A stretch of 64,000 nucleotides of DNA, taken from positions 10,582,501-10,646,500 of the forward strand of contig AP031352.1 in the NCBI GenBank assembly GCA_037833965.1, read 5' to 3'. Positions 57,601 through 64,000 of this stretch are shown here, in pieces. The notes below the pieces were generated by a model that was given only the letters and a program-made list of their open reading frames with translations, ran no database searches and was not told the origin of the DNA. Position 1 is the first letter of the stretch, and every line of letters begins with the position of its first letter. Origin of the DNA: Marchantia polymorpha subsp. ruderalis. Its lineage: Eukaryota > Streptophyta > Marchantiopsida > Marchantiales > Marchantiaceae. The translations under genes were made by a program, and so were the position numbers.

Positions 57601-60103
57601 GACGAGGTTGCAGCGTGGCCCGTTGCTCCTGCGGTCGTCCGCGCTTCCTCTCGCCTTTCTGGCGACGCACTTCCTATCTCCGTCGCAATCGTCGCCGTGT
57701 CCGCACTGTCGGCTGGTAACACCAGTCTGCGTGCCTTCTGCTTCGGCCGGCTGTATGGCTCGCACAGCGGCCGCGGTCGAATGGGAGCAGAGGGTTCTTG
57801 ATGCTGCTCCTCTTCAGACTCTTCCCTCCATCGCCGCTTCCGCGGCACTCGCGCTGCAGGGGTGTGTCTCCCTTCGTCCCTCCGTCTTGATGGGGTAGAA
57901 GTCGGTGACTCCTCTACATCCGTGTCGACCTCGTTCTCCCGCACATACTTCCCGGGATGGTCGATGGACAATGGCGGAAAATGTTCAAGCTCCGCCGCTG
58001 TCAAACAATTCCGCTGTCGATAAAAATTGATGAGGAAAGGAGAAAGATGGTTTAGAGTTCCCCCCTTCTCCTCAAACGCGTGCTGTCGCATCACCCTGTG
58101 CAGGATGCTCGCCCAGTGAATTGGAGTTCCCTCGATGACGCACTCCACAAAAGAGACCTGCCACAATGTGATGTAGCAGGCGCGGTGCGGCTGCAGTAAT
58201 TGCATCAGCGCCGCGGACAAAGTCCGGCGAAATCGATCCTTGTAATCACGGGTCCTGTACCCATTCTTGGTAGACCTCCCGGTCTTGAACAGCTCCACAA
58301 ATTGCGCCTCTTCTTGTTTGGTCACCTTGATGCTCTCACTGTCAAAAAGGAGATGCCCTGGCATGCCAGCACATCTTCCCAACGCCTGCGCCCAATCTTG
58401 GACTGTCCACCGATCAACATGCGGACGCAATCCGCGCGAGGGTGGTCCCTGTGGCTCTAGCCACTCGCGCACCATATTCGCACAGATGTAATTCCATCCC
58501 CATAGCAAGAAATCGAGCTTTCTTGCTATTAAGCGCTCTTCGAAAGCGCGCAGCCCGTTCTGCGGCAGGCGAAGTGGCACCATCCGCAATCTGCTCGGTC
58601 TCGTCATTGCGTTCCTGGGGTTCGCTCGCCCGCTCATTCTACTTCCGCACTGCCCGCGTTTCTTTCTCTCTCGGCAAACTCTAATCGCTCTCAATTCCAA
58701 ATCACGCGCACTCACTTCTCCCTCAATCAACAAGAAATCTCCTGTGCGACGACGTCGAGAATGTTCCGCAGCCAGCAGATGGATGCGCGCAGCGCGCACA
58801 AGCGATTGGAATCGCGAATTCAAGAATGGGACGTTCTCCGCCGCCCGGTCGAAGGTCATGGTCGGCTCTTGGTCGTGAAGAACGTCTCACTTGATGGCCG
58901 CGCCGGCTGTACGCTGGAACGGTCTTCGCTCTCACGCGCGGCTTCACGCTCCGCCGTCGTCGATTAAACTCTCACGCTCGAATTGGCGGATTTGAACTCC
59001 GCGAGCGTGTCACCCTGCGGACATGGGGGCGTAGCGCCGAAGGCGAGTTTTCCGCCTTGCGCGGTACACTTGTTCGTACCGCCCCTCGGCCAATCTCCTT
59101 CTGCCTTGACGCGTGTGTCCGCATGTCGGACAAAAATTCAACTCCTGCCTGTGCGCAGGCAGGAGCCTCGGCGGATCCTCCGCCGGTGCGGAACTTCATC
59201 CTCCTGTGCACAGGCGTTCGCCTGTGCGCAGGCGAATTCCGTCCGCGGCGTTGCGCTGGCGCGGAAGGCGTTGACCGTGGTCAGCCGTCTCCGTCCAGCC
59301 TGTCCGTTCCTTATCTCTCCGTCGGCGCTTCCGCCGCCGCAACTCCGTCCGTCCAAGAGCGCATCCACCCGTGCCGTCCGCATGGTCCGTACCGATTGGA
59401 TTACTCTGGCGGCTCCTCCGACGTACGCGGCGCTGCGCTGGCGCGGAAGGCGCCGTACACTTTCTACCTCACAAGGCGCATTTCTAGGGCCCAAGGCGGA
59501 TTTTCCGCCGACGCCGAAGTGCCTGTGCACAGGCGAACGCCTGTGCGTAGGCGGACTTCGCGCCTTCCCTAACCCTACTTCGCCTGTGCACAGGCGAACG
59601 CCTTCGTCCGCGCATAGGACAAAACTTGATTCCCCCTTCCGCGTAGGCGGAATTCGCGCCGGTGGCGAACTCCTTCCGCCGTAGGCGACCGCCTCCGTTT
59701 CTTCCAGTAGCGATAACTCCCCAAGTCCTCGTCCGTTCCAAACGTTCTTGGGCTCGTTGGAATCAGTGCGTCGAGCTCTTTCCAACGGGATCCTAACTTG
59801 GTCAAGGCGCCCGAGGGTTGACCTAATTAGGGAGGGTTTCCCTACAGCCGCGGACGCAACCTCCGAAGGCGGGTTTTGCGCCTTGCGCCGTAGAGATCCT
59901 AACTGCAGAGCTCGCAGGGAGGGTGGTGCCTGCCCTTACTGCTGCACCCCAAATCCCAGATTCTACAAGATCCCTCGAGAATCCCCGCGATCTTCCGGAT
60001 TCACTCTGTTTTGATGTACCGAAGGCCATTTACAATGCTGCCAGGGTACAGTTTTCCAAAAATGTTTTAATTTCCTCAAAATTGCCAAAAGTGGAGTACC
60101 ACA
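54690..60103 (-). repeat. LTR 3 (outer 5' LTR)
   Basis: 5,414 bp, closing in CA at 60103 and followed by ATAAA. This outer end proves that the LTR includes the 1,050-codon frame: the repeat runs unbroken to the target-site duplication. It differs from LTRs 1 and 2 at fewer than about ten bases that I noticed. Confidence 0.9.
55707..58859 (-). CDS. U3-encoded 1,050-residue protein (LTR 3)
   Basis: Third copy of the U3 frame, full length, with a few amino-acid differences from the copies in LTRs 1 and 2. Upstream of it in the same LTR lies 1.2 kb of GC-rich DNA packed with short palindromes, a candidate control region. Confidence 0.75.
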   Translation of the reverse strand: MTFDRAAENVPFLNSRFQSLVRAARIHLLAAEHSRRRRTGDFLLIEGEVSARDLELRAIRVCRERKKRGQCGSRMSGRANPRNAMTRPSRLRMVPLRLPQNGLRAFEERLIARKLDFLLWGWNYICANMVREWLEPQGPPSRGLRPHVDRWTVQDWAQALGRCAGMPGHLLFDSESIKVTKQEEAQFVELFKTGRSTKNGYRTRDYKDRFRRTLSAALMQLLQPHRACYITLWQVSFVECVIEGTPIHWASILHRVMRQHAFEEKGGTLNHLSPFLINFYRQRNCLTAAELEHFPPLSIDHPGKYVRENEVDTDVEESPTSTPSRRRDEGRHTPAARVPRKRRWREESEEEQHQEPSAPIRPRPLCEPYSRPKQKARRLVLPADSADTATIATEIGSASPERREEARTTAGATGHAATSSGERPPTGQGPPELPRAVRTDVPFAHRRTSADGRASADRRTQVDVDLRLRVGRSSPPVHRRSPVHRSPVHRSPAHRTPPHVPPVHRQESPPFQRSKGKEPAEEPPTRHRPSGPDPPAHHAPQFAPSAPGPSSRGDTSRERAEAAPSAGSPPIDAPSAVGPIGQGTSGVRPPAMSPSAIDVRGATPAADKAPANAPAHGPGTAPTDRSREQQTEERSDCPRDEISMRDAQSNPAQPPSAQSPSAADDGDRENAVGNQQASDGDAARVHSPSALDILATSSEAAAVPSQAAHVDDVQPHSGQSPTQSMATEILHSDDDDGGSTEEMSGAEDTEEEEEEIVGAPAAALSEQVIPLLRYLDRKVDKYADPLQPGSYIELVRRRTRTKVHTSKLLARVDQELRDLKEKHECLWGQYKLNQKFYKHTEKMKDEKLGELTKEQVKVKEALDSEQAQNRILSEELVRQTRLLEQCQLARQADEELIRRLQSECGELRAQRAEAESQLVIIEEDRRKEADRTKVETARRVAHCLKGYAHWEVKAQEKLTLREFELRAAGLLSGDSRSRRKVAKKLEAFLSKAQDTMSALEGEVSAALQRLGLRSRAEEWQGRELVRGSRPRRRRSTGSAECSVAWFRAGA

Positions 60104-60108
60104 ATAAA
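60104..60108. other. target-site duplication, right
   Basis: ATAAA, matching 32265-32269. Confidence 0.85.
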
Positions 60109-60170
60109 ACTAAGAACAAAATCGTTACGACAGCTGCACCCGAGGGATTGGATAATCTACAGGAATCTAC

Positions 60171-60207
60171 AGAGATGCCACCGTGCGTCGTGCACAGTGG
60201 CATCTCT
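60171..60207. repeat. small hairpin
   Basis: AGAGATGCCAC and GTGGCATCTCT are perfect 11-bp arms around a 15-nt loop, 60 bp beyond the retrotransposon end. Confidence 0.8.
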
Positions 60208-60289
60208 GGGCGTCCCTATAGGTGCCACTTTGCCCTTTAATAGAACCTCTGATTCTCGAAAGCTCTTCAAGCAGTCGTGGAGAGGGAAG

Positions 60290-61075
60290 CAAAAATTTGA
60301 CTCGCCAGGGTGAGCATTGCGGCTGCAATTGTGCTGGATTCCCAGATGAGGGTGGGGGGAAGTGGAAAGAGGTGATTTATATATCAGCTCGATGAGTTAG
60401 ACGTCGCTGAGTGTAGCCAACTCTCTCTTTCATTCTTCCCGATAAACTTATTCTCTGGGAAGACGAGGAGTGCATGCCAACGTATACTCTGACTGAGTCC
60501 AGAGAAGGAGCTCGTCGGCTACCAATATTCGAACCAGGAGATACCAGCAGCTGAATGCACTGCAGCTGACTTCACTTTGGAAGTACAATCTAATTTCCTG
60601 TATGCAGACCTTGGTGGAGAATAATCCTTACTGTAGTGTATTGATGTTACTGTTAACGCAAAAATGTCAAAGCTAAAGGGTGGAGATAGAGCTGTTGTGG
60701 ACCGCCTGGCATCGGGCCCGGGCGGGCAGAAAGCCCTCCCGGGCAGAGCTTGCGTTCCCCCGAAAGTGGGGAGCCCTTAGTGACGAGGGTGGAAGACGAG
60801 GAGTGCATGCCAACGTATACTCTGACTGAATCCAGAGAAGGAGCTCGTCGGCCTACCAACATTCGAACCAGATGATAAACTCAACTCAACTTTGGAGGTA
60901 CAATCATCTACTTCATTTTCTTCTCAGTTCTAAACATGTGAATGTAGTCTTTGTTTTAGCACGATAAGTAGTTCAATGCAGCCATATATTTGATCAGTTC
61001 CTCTACAGCTCCCCATCGAGTACAAAAAGACATATGTTTACGTCTGTTAGACAGCAACTAGTCTCAACGTAACTT
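60290..61075 (+). repeat. rearranged pieces of the left-hand duplication
   Basis: 60290-60541 is the inverse of 4955-5195. 60655-60697 is a scrap of NRPA2 on the plus strand (SKLKGGDRAVVD). An 80-odd-bp piece (60459-60541) is repeated directly at 60790-60873. 60885-61075 resembles the lipase upstream region around 17620-17830. The order is scrambled and no gene survives. Confidence 0.65.
60698..60785. other. GC-rich insertion of unknown origin
   Basis: About 88 bp of strongly GC-rich DNA breaks the NRPA2 scrap and lies before the second direct repeat. It can fold (GCCCGGGCGGG with CCCTCCCGGGC). It has no counterpart in the other copies in this window. Confidence 0.5.
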
Positions 61076-61480
61076 GATATCAAAAAGTGACACTGTCATA
61101 TTCTTCGTATGTCAGTTATAACATTTTGAAATATAGATTTTATTTACAGGATAATAAAAAGTCAAAAGAATACCTGGTTCCATAGCAAGAATCTAATACT
61201 TCAAGGTTGGATTTATTCCTCTTGACTTGCAACATCCACAGCTGTATGCAAACCTTAAATGCAAACCAAAGAGAATGAAGGATCGGTGAAATGGGTTGGC
61301 TTACACTCCTCACAACTGAGGAGTAGCACGTCCAAATCCGCTCATTTCATCAAATTTTCGTTAAGCATGAATAGCCAGCAACTTGCATTGAAGTCCACAT
61401 GGTCTTCCCAGGTTACAGTCTTCGCGCAACCAGTACTCATTTGCAAGGATCCAGACGACTCCAAACTTCAGTTCTAGAGA
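61076..61480. repeat. second copy of the 26.7-27.06 kb segment
   Basis: Same orientation and order as 26665-27064, with small insertions and losses. No gene recognised. Confidence 0.75.
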
Positions 61481-61484
61481 AATC

Positions 61485-62545
61485 TCATGCGCGAAATTTC
61501 AGGAGGTCCTTAAGGTTCAATTCGGGCACCTCGGGATCTGCCGGGCTGGTAGCCTGGGGCACTGACAAATCATCGATTCCAGCAGTTGCGTTCATGTCAA
61601 TGGACTGAGCTATCTCAGGCACGCAGGGAGCTTCAGAAACTACTTTTGCTGGCTCCGGGAATTGATTTCTAAAATTGTCGACAGATCGAGGAATTGCGCC
61701 AGCGCTTGCTCCCATTGTTTGTCTGGAGTTGCGGGGTAGGTCAAAGACGCTTGTTTCACCACTTTTGGTGCTAAGAACGTATCATTCGAGATCATTTTGC
61801 TTCTCTCATCCTCGTCCGTGATCACTTGGTTGACTCAAATTTCGTCCTTGGACCCGCGCGTGCTCATGGGAAGACTGCCATCGTCGATGGCCTTGATGTG
61901 ATTAACTCTGTCGTAGTCAAGAAAATCGTTGAAGTTGCTTTCCACGACTGTCTCTTGATCGACGTTCTTTCCAGTGACTATATCATAGGACGTGGGTGAG
62001 TCGCCAAGCATGACGAAAAGCCGTTTTCTTTCGTTTCTGGTGAGCTCAGCGCCGTAAAAGGACGCTATCGCGAGGAGCCATGCATCACTGTGTAGGGCAA
62101 TTAGAGTCAACCAATCTTTGCGTGACATTCGGTCCCTGGAAAAATTTATCCCTACGGCAGGTTCTGGAAGATCTGTAGGACCATCTTGTGCAGGAAGTGC
62201 AACTTTCCATCCTCCATCCGGTAGCCCATACAAGCACAAGTTCTCCGTCTCTGGGTCACATTGTCGAAAGAGTTCGTCAGACTCAACCGTCAATGCCTTG
62301 ATGATTCCTGCCTGCCTCCTCATGACGGCTGCATAGATTACTTCGACGTTTTCAAACTTAGGATCGAGAACATCCTGAGTCTTCTGGTTCATGGTCTTTA
62401 GACCACTGATTCGCAGAAGCTTCAACCCTTCATCCGAGCCTCGTCCTGCACATAACAAAACGACACAAACTCTCAGTAAAGAAACTGCTGAAACCCCAGA
62501 CGCGCAGAGCAAATCTAAACCAGTCCGTCCACAGTATTCCTCCAT
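61485..62545 (-). pseudogene. ALFIN-LIKE N-terminal domain gene without PHD finger
   Basis: Minus frame 62545-61835 is 236 codons. Residues 68-193 follow the ALFIN-LIKE (DUF3594) domain: RRQAGIIKALT, QCDPETENLCLYGLP, DLPEPAVGINFSRD, DWLTLIALHSDAWLLAIA, RKRLFVML and IVTGK. Such proteins are nuclear and normally end in a C4HC3 PHD finger that reads histone H3K4 methylation; none follows here. After the stop, open pieces continue to 61485 in shifting frames (ITDEDERSK, then VPQATSPADPEVPELNLKDL) that I do not recognise. The domain is uninterrupted, while family genes usually split it by introns, which hints at a retrocopy. The first 50 residues may be intron, with a CAG acceptor near 62446 and a start at Met52. 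A divergent active gene is possible. Confidence 0.6.
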
Positions 62546-62721
62546 CGATCTTCGTTCTCTCTCACGAGGGATAATTCATCAAGGTGGTCAATATTCAGAT
62601 TCAGCGAGAATCGTGCGGCATTTTGGACTCTCCCGCTCTTTCACTACGGTAATTGATACTCTGCTCTTCTGGCCCTGTGTGAGATATCGCACATCGAGCT
62701 AGTTTTGTAGCGGTGTCCCAC

Positions 62722-64000
62722 TGTAATAACCCACTAAAGGCTAGAACTGCAATATAGTGGTAGAAAGGTCGAACCCACAGGGACAGAGGAACACACAGGG
62801 TACAAAGTGTCACGTTTTAACAGACTATTGAGGAGTTTGAATTCTCAGGCAACTGTCACTCCCAGAAATACTGCAAGTGTCCACTCGGAGCGCACTCGGA
62901 GGTCGCACAGTGCAGCGTAACACACACACACACACACACCTGAAACTACAGAAACACAACCCAGAGATCCGTTAGGACCTCTACTTCAAGATTTCAGGGG
63001 GAAAGTCTCTCAAGAGCACACTCGGCAAAGCTGCGGGCAGTGACTTCCAACTCCGGCTTTTACAACACTTCCACTAGCTTGCTGCTAGTGTAGGAAACCC
63101 GGTTTGGACTGCCTACTTCGGATCGAAGTCACTCCTACGCGGTGAACAACACTCTCAACTCACAAAACGCGCAGAGAACACAGGTCCGCACTGAAGGACT
63201 CACTGTGAACCATTCCAGTAACACAACAACAGTCTAGTGAAGAGTTTTAATTCTCAGGCACTTGTCATTCCCAGAAATACTACAGGGGTTACCCTCAAGG
63301 CACCTGCTGCAGCGTAACCTGAATTTACAACCAAGGCTTACACGAAGTAGCAAAACTTCACTTTGGCATTCAGGGGAAAAATCCCAAGGAGTACAATCAG
63401 AAAGAAACACTCGAAGGTGTAGGGGCGAAACTGTTCAAGTATCTAACTAGTCACTGGCTCTGAGCATCGGCAGTCACCCGCAGGTGCAGATCCGAACTAC
63501 TCAAGTCTCTAACCAATGTACTAGCTCTGAACATTCGGCCGAAGGCCTTCAGCTACAAAATGCGGAACGCTAAGTTGTAACTCCTCGTGCGTGGTGACAG
63601 AACTGAAGGACACAAACACGCAAAGGAAATGGGTTCCTGATCTATACTTCTGAGTTTGGGAAAGAACCCCAGGCAAAACGCCTGGAACTATTTTATACCT
63701 TCTAAGTCCTACCTAGCACCACACTGCACTACGCTACACGCCTGCACGGAACCACGCTACACTACACTCCGCGGAACCTGTACTACGTCTCCTGCGCGGC
63801 CGACTGCCGCGCACTAACTCCCTACCCTGCCACTCTTCCGCTCGACTACGCAGTCCCAACCGCTGCAACGCCGCGGACACCTCCCCCTCGAGGGCGGACA
63901 TGGTATCCTGTGCCTTCGACAGAAAGGCCTCGAGCTTCTTCGCTACCTTCCGCCGACTCCTACTGTCGCCTGACAACAACCCGGCTGCGCGCAATTCAAA
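62722..64000 (-). mobile_element. start of another LTR of the same family, cut by window end
   Basis: TGTAATAACCCACTAAAGG opens an LTR related to LTRs 1-3, including the TATA-hairpin pair and, from about 63734, the C-terminal part of the U3 protein. It is visibly more diverged than LTRs 1-3 are from each other, so it is an older or separate insertion. Whether it is a solo LTR or part of a full element lies outside the window. Confidence 0.85.

Larger units (their letters stand above)
32270..60103 (-). mobile_element. Ty3/Gypsy (Athila/Tat-like) array, LTR-int-LTR-int-LTR
   Basis: The array is 27,834 bp and reads on the minus strand. Three LTRs of 5,414 bp (TG...CA ends) alternate with two internal regions of about 5.8 kb. 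Each internal region holds a primer site, gag-protease, pol and polypurine tract. One 5-bp duplication (ATAAA) flanks the whole, so a single insertion was later lengthened by one unit, most simply by recombination between LTRs. The pol order is RT-RNase H-integrase without a chromodomain, and the tail GPYRV plus VNGWRLKKYH fits the Athila/Tat branch. All frames look whole in both units. The copies differ at only a few bases across LTR and internal parts, so the insertion is very young. It interrupts the duplicated host block between 32.27 and 60.10 kb. Confidence 0.9.

Noticed and set aside
60653-60862. 69-codon minus-strand frame across the GC-rich patch
   Set aside because: Crosses a junction between unrelated pieces and has no homologue in the other copies.

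Overview
The window is nuclear DNA of a land plant. Three things point there: an ALFIN-LIKE domain gene, a plant-type acid lipase family with many short GT-AG introns, and a Ty3/Gypsy element of the Athila/Tat kind with a tRNA-Asp-type primer site. Pieces of the RNA polymerase I gene NRPA2 and a 26S rRNA-like scrap support a eukaryotic nucleus. The species cannot be read from the sequence. The gene-poor, inverted and re-duplicated layout would suit a repeat-rich or low-recombination region.

Left half (about 4-32 kb): one segment of roughly 5-6 kb has been copied at least three times. Copies A (+, gene 6278-10229) and B (+, gene 19659-22791) lie in tandem. Copy C (-, gene 27498-30842) is inverted, so B and C form a large interrupted palindrome around an AT-rich centre. 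Each copy carries an eight-exon gene for a secreted alpha/beta-hydrolase lipase with a long proline/serine/glycine-rich, extensin-like insertion before its catalytic core. Only C keeps a recognisable Ser-Asp-His set. A and B have each lost the His end by a different route, and A has expanded its insertion through a 99-bp minisatellite. Fragments of a fourth, gutted lipase copy and of NRPA2 pseudogenes lie between and beside them, in both orientations.

Right half (32.27-60.10 kb): a 27.8-kb LTR retrotransposon array reads LTR-internal-LTR-internal-LTR on the minus strand. It is flanked by one 5-bp target duplication, ATAAA. The LTRs are 5,414 bp, and each holds a 1,050-codon open frame upstream of the LTR's own TATA box, that is, inside U3. 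Gag-protease and pol are two frames in the same phase, separated by one UAG in a tobamovirus-like read-through context. All parts look whole in both units, and the copies differ at only a few bases, so the array is young. This is the most unusual thing in the window.

Far right (60.1-64 kb): the host block resumes with rearranged pieces of the left-hand duplication. An ALFIN-LIKE N-terminal domain gene without a PHD finger follows. The window ends inside the start of another, more diverged LTR of the same family.
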